A DNA stretch of 64,000 bases, taken from Climacium dendroides. Taxonomy: Eukaryota; Streptophyta; Bryopsida; Hypnales; Climaciaceae. The notes below the pieces were generated by a model. The model was not told where the DNA came from. It ran no database searches and saw nothing but the letters and a program-made list of their open reading frames with translations. Location: positions 15,561,489 through 15,625,488 of the forward strand of contig OX467090.1 of NCBI GenBank assembly GCA_950106755.1, in the 5' to 3' direction. How positions within the stretch are numbered: the stretch's first letter is position 1; each line of letters starts with the position of its first letter. This document shows positions 11,263-24,540 of this stretch, in pieces. A program made the position numbers and the translations under genes.

Positions 11263-14200
11263 ACTTTCTACTCCTATTTGAAAATGTATATAAATTTGAG
11301 AGAGTTTTTTTTTTAAATCCCAAAAATTCAAAATTTGTTTTAAATTTCAGTACTATTTTTGGAGTTGGTGGGGTGGGATAAAAACATTTTTTATTCTTTT
11401 ATAATTTTTCTTCCTCTAAAGTTTCTCTCTTTTGCCTATTAGTTGATCGTCCATAATTATTATAATCTAAAAATCCAATGGTCAATATTTTCTACAATTA
11501 ATCTCATGCATACTAAACAAAGTTGTCTTTATTTTTATAAAATTAAAATTAAAAATTTCAAGTACATCCCTATACAAAAAATATCAAGTGGGACAATTCA
11601 TTGAAAACTTGTATTGTCAAGAAGTTGTTAGGCTTTCAGGGATTAAAGACAAATTTTCAATACCTTTTGCATTTTTTGAAAAAATCTTGCAATGGAGTAT
11701 TTTACTATAACTACAAATTCAACATGTCCTACCATGGAGTTGTGATTTCTACTAAATTTTGGTGACAAGGATAATTTTCATCTACAATGGTATACTTATG
11801 ATAAAGTAAATAGATTTCAATATATAGGCTATGACTTCTTTCAATAAAGCAATTTCATAAAAACTCTACTTCTTTTAATTTCCAAATGGAGGGCTAGTTA
11901 CCGCTTATGTGAGGAAAAAACATTTCAAAAACCATTTGAAAAAACCATTTGAAAAAACCATTTGAAAAAACCATTTGAAAAAACGTTTGAAAAACTTATG
12001 CAAATTGATTCAAATATTAATTGAGGGAGAAGGAATAATTTTAGACCGGTTTATATAAGCACCAAATCAAAGGCAATCAAGTTGATGGAGAGACAGGTGT
12101 GATTTAAGTTGGGTTTACACTTTGGCCAAGACCATGCCATTTTTCATAAGGTAGATAATATTTTGTCAATTTTCTTAAAGTAGGCCTAATAGATTTTTAG
12201 GAGACCATGACGGGCTAAAACCTCATAAGTATAGTTTTATTTATTTAATTGATCTTGCAATTGACAATGTCATATCTAATAGTAAATAGATATGGCCTAA
12301 CTATGATCTCTCTTGGATTTATACCAAGATCATGCAAAGCAACGTATGGAGAGTTCCGCTGGCTAATAGAAAATTAACAAAATGAAATTGGTAAATTATT
12401 GTTTTAATTTTGGTGTTTTAGGTAGTATAACCGAATGAAAAATTGAGAGTATAGGAAATGAACCACTTCAAAAAATCAGATGACAGTTTTCAACCATTCT
12501 TCATAAAAAAAAATGGATTTTAATTACTTCATAGAAGCTCCCACCGATTCTCAACTAAAGAGCCTAGGGTACAACTGGTATGACCGCTTCTCTAATTAAA
12601 AACTTGGTTATCTTTTATTACTATAATATTGTAATCAATTGTCATGGGTATAGGGCTATAGGGCACTAAAGCACCAACGACTTGCCTCTTCATGAGTCTC
12701 ATAATGTCGCCACATGCAACACCACCTCGTCTTTTGATGTTTCCCAATCGCCTCATGACCCTCTTTCCTCCTCCCGTTCCCTCGTCTCTTTCAAGCTTTG
12801 CTCCCTCTTGCTCTCTCACCTTTCAAATTTGACGTTCTACTTCCTTTTGTTTACTTATAATTGATATAGTTCATGTCAATTTCATTTGCTTATCCTCTCT
12901 CTTTTTACTTTCGAGTGTTTTCTTAATATGCTACTCATTTTGCGGTAGATAGCTACGGAATAGGCATTGGCGTATTGCTCATCTTGTAGTGGTGAACGAC
13001 GAAGGAGGTGTTGGAGAGTTGCTCATCTTGTGGTGGACAACAATAGAGTGGATGTTGGTGTGCTGGTACTATACGATGACAAAGTAATTCTAGAGTTCCA
13101 CAATAGACAAAACGGAGAGTTCTTGTTTCTTGTTGTAGCCAAGTAAGCTTTCATTAGGGTTTGATTGTTTCAATATTGTCTTCGGCTTGGTTTCTCGATT
13201 GGCTTATGTTTAAATTAATGTTGTAGAGTTTGGTTTTCTTTTGAGTATTTGGAATCTAAAATTGGTTGTGTTAATGTTTGCATTTAAATCTCCTGTTAAA
13301 AAAAGTTATTAGTCCAAATTTTAACTCAAATTCTCCCCTCATTCTCAAGCACTTTTCCATCTGATTTTAAAAAATCCATAATTTTCACCCATTTTCTTCC
13401 CCCAAAATGGTGAAAACTTACTTAATAAATTGTTTCTAATATTTTCCTACCCTAATCTCTATAATTCATCCTTAAAATGCCCATAAACTACATAATTACT
13501 CTCAAATCCACACATGAAAACATTCAAGAAGTTGGAAGAAAGGGCTTCAAACCTTAATTTTGTCTATATCCAATTTTCTGACGGACTAATTTACCGAACC
13601 ATGTTCATCCAACATTAATTTACTATAAAATCACTGATTTATTGAAAAATACATCAAATTAGTGAAAATTGCACTAATTTACTGTAGATTGCACTAGTTT
13701 ACTACAAAATCCTTTAAATGATTGTTTTTTCCCCTCTTTAGTATTTCTATCACTACTCTAGTATTATGGTAGTAATTTAAAGTTTATTATTATTTTTTAA
13801 TTTTTCATATTTATTTATTTTGATTATTTTCATTTTATTTCTAGTTTCATCTCTTATTTTTAGTCTTTTGTTATTTATTTATTTATTAGTTTTACTTTTA
13901 TATTTTTTATATTTTCTCTTTATTTCTGGTTCCTAAATTACCACTAACTTTATTTCCTAATTGTAATGTTGTTGGTCCCTATTTTCTTACTATTTGCCTA
14001 GTTTGGTTACTTTACCAAATCTAACTTAAGATAGCCTAAGATAGTAGGTATTTTATTATTATTGAAGATATCCTACAACATAAATCACCAACCTTATAGC
14101 ATAGGTATACATACCTATAATATAACTATCCTATAATCACCAAAGGTAGTCTATGTTCCATACTCCTACTCTAAGCTCATTTATTAACTTTGCTAAGCCT

Positions 14201-17200
14201 AATTTTATCTCAAACTCTTAATTGATCTTATAAACACCTAATTAGACACTAGAAATAGGAAATGGAAGTGCTTAAGGCAGTTCCAAAATTTGGGAAATAA
14301 CTCAAACACCATATTTGTAGGGACTTCTACCAAATACAATGCAAACATTCTTGTTAGATATTTTTAACTATAAAAATGAGCAAAGGTGAAAAAAAATCTA
14401 AGATCTAGGTGACAAATATGGGATTCATATTTCATAGACGCATCCTAATCTACACTGATGGACATCCCAATAGGAAAAGCCAGCATTATAGCAAGATAAA
14501 TAATATATGTGGATGATAAATTGGATATAGTCAAGAAAATCTATGATGAAGGGTAGATGACTAAAATTATGCCATGGTGTTAATACTGTACACATCAAAA
14601 AAATTAAGTGTAAATATCACATTGCATAAATAGGAAGGTTTACCTTAGTAGGTTAAACAAATTAAAAATTATACAATGCAAGGGTAGAGTTTATAATCCA
14701 TTTAACTTCACACTCATATTGAATGGAATGTTTATGGAATAGTTTCAATAGAGATTCTAAAGTGTTCAATGGTAAACTTGCTATAAACCCCTAAAAAATG
14801 GAGGGTGTTTTGGAAGAAGAAAAGTTTCAAATTGCTAGTTTTTGATGCATTGTCCAAAATAAATTTTTTTTTTTTTTTTAGAATTCCAAACATATAAAAG
14901 TGTGTTAAGCAAGTAAGACAATGTGTGGAAAAAAATTTAGTCCATTTGATTACAAGGATTGATAGATCATAACATTTGAAGTGAAAAAAATATTTTTTTT
15001 ATCATCAATGCAAAACAGGGTCAATAGATTTTGGGCCCTTTTGGAATAAAATTTTTGCTCTACACAAAAATGAGAATTTTGACCATTTGTTAGTATATGG
15101 GGTTAGGTTCACTTATAAAATATTTTAGAAGCAAATATAGAAATCTAGCTTACTCTAAATCACTTGCAATGCAAAGACATTAAGTGAATTGGCAATACAC
15201 TTGTCAATTTTATTTTATTTCTTATGCAGTGAGGATAATTTTTTATTTGAAATCTAGAAGATGAAAGTAGAGACAAAAAATTTGCAGTATGTAGGAAAAA
15301 TTATGTGAATTTTGACTTTATAGATTGTAAGATACTAGAACTTGAAGTTAGAAGAAAATCTTTTTTTTCTTGAAACCACCCCAATATAGCTAACAAAGTT
15401 TGACTCCTCTTAGAATGTAGTTTGAAGACTAAAATTTTTTTTAACAATTGTATGACAAATTTTATTAGTTAAATACAAGCCAAACTTCAAGAGTTAATGA
15501 GTGTTTTTGCAAAAGATGCCCAAATTGTCTTAGCTACCAAAAAAACTCAAAGTAATATAATTCTTTATATGGGTACTAGATCAAAAAAAATTGTATTCCC
15601 ACTAAGTTTATACATGTTCACATCTTGTGTCAAAATTTTGTGAACATTCAACCAAAATTGACTTCATAGGAACCTACCCGGATTTTCAATTGTCCGTTCA
15701 ATACATAATTGAGTAATTGACCTTTAGGGACTAAAAACTACCATTTGGTCAATGGCACTTGAATTGAATTGATTGTTATTGGTTTCATGGTGTATCTCCT
15801 ATAGATACATATATGTATGTAGGAAAGGAAAGGAAAAATTTGTGAAGAAGGCAATGAAGGCAAGAAAAAATTGGACATTTACATTTTATATGTAAGAGAG
15901 CCCTACTTAAAAAACCACTTGAATGAATTTATAAAAAAAACATAGGGTATTGGAAATATGGCCCTTGTAGCTTCATATGTAAAAAAATAGGCATCTTCAA
16001 AGTAATAATTAAGGTAAATAGCCCCACATCAAAAAACCTCTTAATTTAATAAATTACAAAAGTGATCTCCCCAAGATTTTTTGTAACATCACTTCTTTCA
16101 TGTTCATTGGATTTTGCTACAAACCTCCTAGATTGTATTGTAGTATTTGTTCTATTCATCATTCTTTGCTATTGACAGAACAATTCTTAGCAATTTTGCA
16201 AATACATGTTTGGGATGTGAAACCTTACAATTGATGCTTTGCAATTTCCAAGTTTGTTACCAAATTGAAATTGGATACAATAAAATTATTCTTTTCTCAC
16301 TAGCTATTTGCAAAATATTGGAATGCAATTGTGAAGTTGTTCTTTCACTAACGTGAAAATGCCCAAAACTGTCCTTGCACCTACTTGACAAGTAGACTTC
16401 CCCTAAAGTGTCATTAATCCATTTGCATGTTTAATTGCAATTAGTTGACAAGTAAACTTTCATTAAATTTTGCCCCTTACATTGCCATTAAATTGTTTGC
16501 AAACTTAAATGCAATTCCTCTTGGCAAATAGACTTCCGTTAAATTGTGCCCCTCAAAGTATTATTAAATTGTTTGCATATTAAATTACAATTAGTTGTTA
16601 AGTAGACTTCTATTCAATTGTGCTCCCTAAAGTCTCATCATTTTATTGTTTGTATGTTTAACTATAATTAGTTGATTGTCGATTTCTCTAGACTTTTTTA
16701 AGCAAATATAAGGTACAAGATATTAGCAAGTGTAGGTATGCAACTTTTGTAGATAATAGAAGTTATTTTAATCCGTCAATTTTAGCAATGATATAGTGTG
16801 CAAGTCTTTTGTACATTTTTCCTAGTCAACTTGGGTCATTTAATGAAATTCCAAATTGTTCTCCTATGCATGTGAAGTATTCATTTTGAAAAGGAAAAAG
16901 ATTTAAATCCAATTTGTCATGTGGTAGTTGAGTAATAATGTTAGGGGTATAGTTAGGTAATGTATATATTGAATTCGTAATTATGAAGATTTACTTATCT
17001 AATTTATGGATGGATTCCATCAAGTACAGTATTAGATAAAAGTTATATCATACTCTTGCTTTGAGGAGGGTGTCTATTATTTTGAGTTTTTGATGCATAG
17101 AGAGGTTGAAAATTTTATGGTTAGCCTTGTTGTTTTTCATTAAAAAAATCCGGACTTTTGTCGCTTTTCATTCATTAGAGGTTGAAGATAATCTAATATT

Positions 17201-17900
17201 AGAAGCTAAGTTGGCCCCATATTTTGTTGTTTGTAATTTTTTTCACTCACCCCACATTTTGTCACTATTTTAGTGAATGAAAAGCAATAAGGTTTGTAGT
17301 AGTGTTTGGTTAGAAAGGAGTGAACCTTGTTTGATTACTTTCTACATAGTCATATTGAGTTGGAGCAGCTTTGGTTTAGTGATGCACTAAGTTAGTTGCA
17401 AAGTAGGGGCTTGGCTTGTCGGTTGTTATGGAAATTTTGGTTGCATTGTGAAACTTACCAAAGGTTTGTAGTTAATGTAAGTATAGAGGATCTTGCCAAG
17501 GCAAAATTCTCAATCTTCTTTTCTTCCACAAGATTAAGTGCATCTCACTTTATAGGCAATAATGACCCATTTCGTCAGTTGCATCTCCCAAACTAGATAG
17601 AACACCTTTGAGACTTCTCATTGTTTTATCACACTTTACACTTTTAAAAGAAATGGAGAAAATCTGGGTTTGGAAATTGAGATCACAATGAATACACTAC
17701 ATAAAGTAATTCAATTATTGCATCCCACATGAAGAATGCTTTCTTGTACTAATTTTGAAAGTATGTGAATTTGCAAGGCACACTAGTATGGTTGTTCATA
17801 GTATTTGATAAATTTAATATAGTGTGGTTCACATTATTCTCACACTATCACAATAATTGTGATTTTCATTTAATTTTCATTCAACTCATTCATTTCATCA
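11263..17900. other. AT-rich intergenic DNA without genes
   Basis: Only short open frames occur, none with recognisable motifs or splice context. The stretch includes a 13-bp tandem repeat at 11932-11996, several poly-A/poly-T runs (for example near 14865) and low-complexity TTTATTT DNA at about 13790-13920. Nothing else could be supported. Confidence 0.55.
11932..11996. repeat. 13-bp tandem repeat, about 5 copies
   Basis: The unit CCATTTGAAAAAA is repeated in tandem, with the last copy diverged (CGTTTGAAAAA). Simple minisatellite with no gene association. Confidence 0.85.
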
Positions 17901-17901
17901 A

Positions 17902-18062
17902 CATTCATTCACAAATTCACACTATTTAAATCACATTCATCCAAATAATTCAAAACATTCATTCACAAATTCACACTATTTAAATCACATTCATCCAAAT
18001 AATTCAAAACATTCATTCACAAATTCACACTATTTAAATCACATTCATCCAAATAATTCAAA
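17902..18062. repeat. 54-bp tandem repeat, three near-identical copies
   Basis: Three consecutive copies of a 54-bp unit beginning CATTCATTCACAAATTCACA. The copies are almost identical, which indicates recent amplification. No open frame crosses it. Confidence 0.9.
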
Positions 18063-18142
18063 TTAGTAAGAGGATGTTTAAACCCTTACACCTAATTGAA
18101 TCAAGTTATCTAATCATTTCTATATCACTATGCCATTACAAA

Positions 18143-18210
18143 GACTTCAAAATGAAAGTGTCAAAACTACAATAAATCTATATCCATTTTGACACTTTTA
18201 TTTTGAAGTC
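18143..18210. repeat. Short hairpin (24-bp arms)
   Basis: Left arm GACTTCAAAATGAAAGTG (plus TCAAAA) is repeated as its reverse complement after about 20 bases, with one mismatch. It could be a tiny foldback or MITE remnant. No target duplication was identified. Confidence 0.7.
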
Positions 18211-18453
18211 TACAATAAATCTATTTTATATATTTAAAATACACTTAGGCTTCAAAATTTGATAAACCAAGAAGTAATTTTGTTTCAACACATTCAATAT
18301 CCAAATTTTTTGTCATGTACGTCATAGGGAGTTCAATATTTTTTATAGAAGTTTACAAATACCAAATATTAAAATATTAGATTAGATACTAGATAAATTC
18401 TACTTATTGACTCATCCACAACCTCAACCAATAGTAAATTTGTCACATAAATT

Positions 18454-18770
18454 AAAACGGAGAACGAGTATACTGTATTAAGCCTGCAACTCTCCTGGCC
18501 TCCTGGGCATTGGCATCGGCACAGCATATCGTCCTGATAAACCACAATACATTCAGAGCTGACACAGAAATTGAAATCCTAGAGGCGACGACGAAATTGT
18601 CGAATTGTTTAGGAAATTTTGCAATTGAGCTCCGGGGCCTTCACCCAACATCCAGGACATCCTAATAAATGCTGCAGACTTGCAGCCGCTGACTACTGCA
18701 GTATCCTCGAATAAAATCTACTCAGTTCCTTACAATCCGGTCCGGAAGAGTCCGGAAGAGTCTGCCTTGT
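18454..18770 (-). repeat. Diverged duplicate of the cpRNP 3' flank
   Basis: This block matches 20588-20855 in the same orientation. Shared landmarks are AAACGGAGAACGAG, GAAATCCTA, GGCGACGAC, TTGAGCTCCGGG, CATCCAGGACATCCTAATAA and CTGCCTTGT. Small insertions and substitutions separate the copies. The 20.6-kb copy lies directly downstream of the minus-strand RNA-binding-protein gene, so this is a duplicated 3' untranslated or 3' flanking segment without the coding part. It could be an alternative terminal exon or a remnant of a deleted tandem gene copy. Confidence 0.75.
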
Positions 18771-19476
18771 TGTGGGGTGTCTTTTGAGAGGATAGTAGTG
18801 AGAGGACAGTCGCTCACATAGGCATAAATGCAGAAAAAATCCAAAACAAATCCAAAAGGAGTACACGTGGCAATTAGGAAAAAACAATCCTCAATTTTAC
18901 CTACACAAAAAATTTCACAAGTCTATACATTTTCAGAAATGAAACCAATCCCATCACTAAACAATACCTTCTACCTGCACAACAGAACCCTAAAATTAGT
19001 TGATATATGTGCCAACCAATAAGCATAAATTGCAACCAATAACATAGTTTGTACTTGAATAAACTCAAATAAAAGGTATCTTGATCGCTAGCTACCTTGT
19101 GCAGAAAGCAGCTCCAAAAAAATTTCGAAATCTAAAACTAATATTCAATTGAAGACCTACTCCTCCCAGCCCTTAGTTCTCACGACTGCAAACGATGAGA
19201 AATGAAAGAGAAACGGAAACCTAAGCATCTCACAAAGCCATAAAACCCCATCACAACAACCAATGAACTTCACTTAGACATGAGCTCAATGAACTAACCT
19301 GGTGCTGCTCACCTTTTTCAAACCATGCCTGTCTATGCAACTGCGGGTGAAACTAAAGACCAAGCAACGGAAGAAAAAAGTTGCAGAAGACAGGACACTG
19401 AATATAAAAGCAGACATACTTGTTCTTCCGAGCTCCACCCCCACGCTGCAAGAAAGTTGCACCTGCGAAAGACCTG

Positions 19477-19548
19477 CGACAGAGATGCCACGAAGTTGCG
19501 AGAGAGCGACAGAGATGCCACGAAGTTGCGAGAGAGCGACAGAGATGG
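19477..19548. repeat. 30-bp tandem repeat, about 2.4 copies
   Basis: The unit starting CGACAGAGATGCCACGAAGT occurs at 19477 and 19507, with a partial third copy at 19537. The surrounding 19.3-19.7 kb is GC-richer than average and open in several frames, but no frame looks like a known protein. Confidence 0.85.
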
Positions 19549-20587
19549 AGGGAGGGAGATACGCCTGTGAGCAGGGAAGCAAGGCAACCTGAAATCCAAC
19601 ACCTTAAAGCAAGAAGACAACCTCAACCTGAGCGACGCATGCAACGACGCATCCAACGGCCGACATCGATCAGCTCAGCTCAAGGTCACCGGTCCGATTT
19701 TTTACAGTGTATAGTGTTCGAGATCCCTGCCACATCACTATTTTTTATCTCCCGACCAGTCCATGTGAGGTTGTCTCTTTCGAGGGGATAGTATGTAAGA
19801 AAACGGAAAAAAAAGATAACTCACCTAAACTTAGCATAGACACGTGTCACAAATTTAGTACAATCGTAGACACTCAATGATGTGAAAGTAACATTGATAA
19901 AGTTGCACACAAAAAATTGGATGAAAAAGAATCCGTTCTTCAATATGCAAAACCCCCGTTTGATCATCGAACGGACAAATTTATTCCACACGGTCCCCTA
20001 CAGTGTAGGAAGACCACTAAAAACTCCATGCACCAGAACCAGCATATCTTTCATTCTAAACAGTGATATGGACAGACAACCAAAGTTAGCATATCTTTCA
20101 TTCTAAACAGTGGTCCAGTCTGCTGATATTGCAACAAACTGCATAAACACACAAACATGAAAACAACAGTAATTGAGAAAACAGTAATCCTCCTTCACAG
20201 TTGCAGGCCAAAGATCAAAGTCAGTGATGTCTGAGCCGCACGAAAAAACGACCATTCATAGCTGATGGATCAAATCAGCAAAATCGAAAAAGGGAAAGGA
20301 AAGAACATCCGCGACATTACAAAATTAGGAAAATCGCACAGGCTCCACAATAAAAAAGAAACCATCCACGAACTAAGCTTAAGAAAATCGCCTTCCACAG
20401 GCATATTGTACATGAAGGTCAGATTCGGCAGACGGAATATCCACGTCAGATTTCGATTAGTCCACATCACCTTGCACCAATCACTAGATGCCGTGTGTTA
20501 CTCTTTTTTTAAAAGACTTGATTTATGACAAATCTGACCTTCACGTAGAGTATAAAGACCGTACAAACTGCGAAACAGTGAAAATGG

Positions 20588-20855
20588 AAACGGAGAACGA
20601 GTTAGCAGGCACTCCTCATGGACGACATAACATGTCGGCCTCATGAAAACACAATGCTGACACAAAAATGGAAATCCTAAAGGCGACGACAAAATTGTCG
20701 AATTGTATAGGAAATTTTACAGTTGAGCTCCGGGTCTTCACCCAGCATCCAGGACATCCTAATAACCACTGCCTGCAGACTTGCAGCCGCTGACTAGTAT
20801 CCTTGAATAAAATCTACCCTATTCCTTACAACCCGGTCCGAGAGATCCTGCCTTG
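20588..20855 (-). repeat. Proximal copy of the duplicated 3' flank
   Basis: Partner of 18454-18770. It lies 84 bases beyond the stop codon of the minus-strand RNA-binding-protein gene, hence probably within its 3' untranslated region. Between the two copies, at about 20041-20113, a 25-bp motif starting AGCATATCTTTCATTCTAAA is present twice, 47 bp apart. Confidence 0.7.
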
Positions 20856-20938
20856 TAGAAGACAACGAGAAAAAACCATAAAACCTATACTAAACGTAGC
20901 CATGAGAACAACAGCCAGAGTCTGCCAAGAACCTCCGC

Positions 20939-21805
20939 TCAAAACCTAGGCGGGGGCTTCTCACCGGCCAAGTTCACTCTCAATTGTCTTCCCTCAAAAT
21001 CAGCACCGTCGAGATTCTCAATGGCTGTGCTCACATCATTAGCATTCTCCAAAGTCACGAACCCAAAACCACGCGACTTACCCGATTCCCTGTCATACAC
21101 AACCTTGGCGTCCACCACCTTCCCGAAGTCCGAAAATAGCTGGTGCAGGGCGCCTTCGTCGCAGCCCCATGTCAAGTTGCCCACGAACAGCTTGTTCGGG
21201 TCGTCGGGCCTGCGGCTGCCTCCCAGCGGGGATCTCCTTTCGGGCCTCTCGCCCCTCTCGAAACGGGGCTTATCCCTGTTCGACTGCGGGTAGTTCACCC
21301 TCAAAGCCCTTCCTCCCATATCGCTTCCGTCCAACGCGTTGATCACCGCTTGCGCATCCTCGTTGCTCGCCATCGTCACGAAAGCGAACCCTCGGCTCCT
21401 GCCAGACTCTCGGTCGTAAATCACCTCCACCTCCTCCACGGTACCAACATCCTGGCAAAGTTCAGCCAGCTGCGCGCTGTCGCACGTCCAAGGCAAGTTG
21501 CCGACGTACAGCTTGGAGCCCTGTTGCACAGGGGCCGGATCAGCGGCAGCGGGGGCTTCCTCGGTCTCCCCATCTCCGAAGGTGTACTCCGTCACCTCCG
21601 CGGCTCTCGCCACAATGGCGGAGTTCGCAGCACTCCTCTTCGACAACGACAACTCCAAGAAGGTGCACGACATGGCTGACGGTCCTGCCAACGGCGCGGC
21701 CATGCTCAATGCACCGCCATTTCTGCTCAAATTGCTCTCCGCGCGGGTCGACACGACGGCGAACCGCGTGCTGCCCACGGCCATGGTCAAGCTTGTCGCC
21801 GCCAT
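20939..21805 (-). CDS. Chloroplast ribonucleoprotein, two RRM domains (cp28/cp31-like)
   Basis: The 288-residue protein binds chloroplast transcripts in this family and supports their stability, processing and editing. The start is the ATG at 21805 (MAATSLTM). An upstream in-frame GTG is less likely. Residues 1 to about 65 are Ser/Ala/Arg-rich with few acidic residues, as in a chloroplast transit peptide. A short acidic linker follows (about 70-92). RRM1 covers about 98-173, with RNP2 LYVGNL (99-104) and RNP1 RGFAFVTM (138-145). A basic spacer (about 175-203) leads to RRM2 at about 205-279, with LFVGNL (206-211) and RGFGFVTL (245-252). The aromatic RNA-contact positions are kept. The frame is uninterrupted. 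Flowering-plant relatives usually have introns, so the lack of them is notable. GC content is far above its surroundings. The product class is clear, the exact orthologue is not. Confidence 0.93.
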   Translation of the reverse strand: MAATSLTMAVGSTRFAVVSTRAESNLSRNGGALSMAAPLAGPSAMSCTFLELSLSKRSAANSAIVARAAEVTEYTFGDGETEEAPAAADPAPVQQGSKLYVGNLPWTCDSAQLAELCQDVGTVEEVEVIYDRESGRSRGFAFVTMASNEDAQAVINALDGSDMGGRALRVNYPQSNRDKPRFERGERPERRSPLGGSRRPDDPNKLFVGNLTWGCDEGALHQLFSDFGKVVDAKVVYDRESGKSRGFGFVTLENANDVSTAIENLDGADFEGRQLRVNLAGEKPPPRF

Positions 21806-23369
21806 TGCTCCAGATGATCTCGCAACAACAGACCAAACAATCACGGCGAAACTGGAAACGCAACCGAAGAAAACCCCAAACCCCCTGAAGCAAACGGGTG
21901 CTTCCTCGTTCTCTTGTTAGGTCGCTTGGGTCCTCACGAGTCTGGATAAGGTGCGGTCAGGGGTTTTGTATTCTGGGCTGCCCGTCAGCCAGGCTCTGTC
22001 TGCCCGCTCCGGTCAAGGAGAACCAGTGTTTTTTTTATGCACGATTTTTCGCCACTTGGCTACGATCAAATGATCTTGGCTATTTTTTGTAATGGAAATT
22101 TTAATTTTTTGGGGGGAGAATAGCCAGAACACTGTTGCATTTAAAGACTAATAGCCAAATTTTACCTAGGTATCACCTAGTTTTCATATAAATATCACCA
22201 AGTATCACCCAAGTATTACATGAGTATTGAAGAACGAATTGGTTCCTTCTCAAAAATGTTAAAAAACACACCAGGGAGAACCAACTCATAACTTACCCTG
22301 AGCCCTTGGTAACTTATTAAATAAGTTGGAATTTGTTACTTGCCATGATGGATTGAAATTTGGACTTCAATTTTTGGAATCAATGACCTCAAGCAACTAG
22401 TGGAGATTTGAAAAAACAAAATTAACCAACTAGAGTAAACCAACCATTCATTGCACACATCCAAGAATCACACAACAACCTTTGCCAATTACCGCACAAG
22501 AATAGGGCTTTGAGTTCTAGACCATTGTGTTGCAAAAGAAGGACATGAACTTTTTTTTAAGCTGACTTGTTTATCAATTCACACAAGAATATGGAGTAGT
22601 AAAATAGAAAATTCATTGTTTTATACACTTTTGAAAATTTTCACAATTTTTTGAAAATTTATGGAGTAAATTATTACAAATGTAACTATTTAAGGATATA
22701 TTTTACTCTAATATTTCACTCCAAAAATTTCTAAAATTTATGAAATTCATACCACAAAATTCTGAAAAGAATTCTCATTCATCTCACTAAAGAATCTTGA
22801 AAAAAAATAATTGTATTAAACCGGTTTTTTCACTCACAAATTTGAAAAACTATTTTATGCATAGTGCTCTGCTTGTACCACAACATGTCCAAAATTGATG
22901 ATTGCACATATGTGTTGAAAACATCCAACATTTTGCATTATTTCATTTTTCAGCATTCTTCAATATTTTCTAACTATGCACATGCAGTCTTGCCCCTACC
23001 TCCTTCCGCCTGGAAAAAAACCCAGGCTGTTGACCTGAATTGGAAAATTTAGAATTCCTCCGAAATGCCATCAATCTTGATAATTCAAAAAACGATTCTA
23101 CCACCAATCTCAATTTTATCTGTAAAGGCCTTTTCTTTGCCAAAAAACACTCAAAACTGCTATTTCTATTGCAAAGAGTAAGAGGATGAGAATGTATGGA
23201 ATAAATTTCAAAAATTTGAATTGCATGGATTGCAAGATATCTACTTTTAAAGTAAAGAAACCATACAATATTTTTGCACATTGTGGGACTAGATTATTTG
23301 ACTTTGAACCTTCTTAACTTAAGTTTTTTATACTACAAAGTTCTGAGGTATATATCTTTGTAGTGAAGA
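21806..23369. other. cpRNP upstream region, then AT-rich DNA
   Basis: About 21806-22060 is GC-rich and holds the presumed 5' untranslated region and core promoter of the minus-strand cpRNP gene. Open frames on the plus strand there are antisense shadows. Beyond about 22100 the DNA is AT-rich with no gene. I could not place a TATA box or a transcription start with confidence. Confidence 0.45.
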
Positions 23370-24179
23370 CTTAACCCTTAAAGTCCCAAGTCCCCTTGGA
23401 AGACATTTTGAAATTTGGGCAGGTTACTATGACCTCAATTTTTGGTGATTTCTTTTTTTACTTTCTCAAAAGATAGAAAAACTCATTAGCTTCGTGGAAA
23501 TTTGATTTTTATTTCAATTAGTGCCTAGGAACAAGAGTTATGCCATTTTAAACATAATAGATCTTATTTTTTTTCTATATCTAAAGCTTTGATTCATTTT
23601 TTTCAAGCAATCTAAGCATCTTCTTAAAAAAAAAACCTTATGGAATTCATTTTTTAATACAATTTTCACAATTTTGAAAAAAAATTGTTTGATAAGGTTA
23701 AGTTTGCTTGCAAAAACAATCTCACCATTGGAATTATGGTGTTTCAATTTCATCTTAAAACTATTGATAATTTAGTGTTTTGTTGAATCTCAAACCTACT
23801 TCTACTCAACAATTTTTTAATGAATGAAAATCAAGTGTTTTTCTTTTTGAATTTTTTCCCCAAATCTCAATTCAAATCTTCAATATCAAATTTTTTTAAT
23901 TCAAACTCAATAGTACAAAAATTTTACAATAAGGAGATTCAAAGCCTAAAAATCTAATTATGGAATGTACAAAAAAAAACTTGTTTTTTTTACTTTAAAT
24001 GCAGATATCTTACAATCTATACAGTCATTGTTTTTGAAGTTTCTATTATACATTTTTATACTAGTCTAATGCAAGATCCTATGAAAATGAAAATATCAAG
24101 AGTTTTGCGCCTTGCAATAGAAATGGCAGTTTTGAGTGGTTTTTGAAAGAAAAAAGGCCATAGGACTTTAGGGGTTAAG
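23370..24179. mobile_element. AT-rich element with CTTAACCCTTAAAG termini
   Basis: The left end CTTAACCCTTAAAGTCC and right end GGACTTTAGGGGTTAAG form an imperfect 17-bp terminal inverted repeat around 810 bp of AT-rich, non-coding DNA. The interior shares phrases (AATGGTGAGATTGTT, TTCAAGAAGATGCT) with 24300-24440, 42700-42900, 55740-55930 and 60100-60340. Related ends occur at 25290, 41795, 43150, 56355 and 60944. No clear target duplication was found, so the class is unknown. Confidence 0.55.
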
Positions 24180-24540
24180 TTAAGAGTCTAGGAAAAAAAA
24201 TTCAAAAAAGCTTAATTCCATTCTTAAAAAAGTTACTTAATAGAAGTAGGTACAGAATAGAAAGAAAATCTAAATTATTAATATCTCTACTAACAATGGA
24301 ATTCAAATGCACTAATCCCAATGGTGAGATTGTTCTAGCAAACAAACTAAACCGTGTGATTTTTTTTTTTAAATTGTAAAAATTGTAGAAATGAGTCCTA
24401 CAAGTTATTATTTCAAGAAGATGCTTAGATTACCCAAACAACAAGATTATCCATAACTTTCACATCACTTATACAAATGAAAATTTAAAATTAAAAAAAA
24501 AATTGTTGCCCTTTTTCCCCTATTTTGAGTTTATCTAGGC

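Noticed and set aside
12592..12864. Minus-strand Gly/Arg-rich frame of 75 codons
   Set aside because: Short, low-complexity, and the opposite strand is equally open. No conserved motif.
19286..19791. Overlapping open frames across a 30-bp tandem repeat
   Set aside because: Open on both strands through the repeat, with no recognisable protein, start context or splice signals.
21021..21920. Long plus-strand open frames opposite the cpRNP gene
   Set aside because: Antisense shadows of a GC-rich coding region. The minus-strand frame has complete RRM domains.
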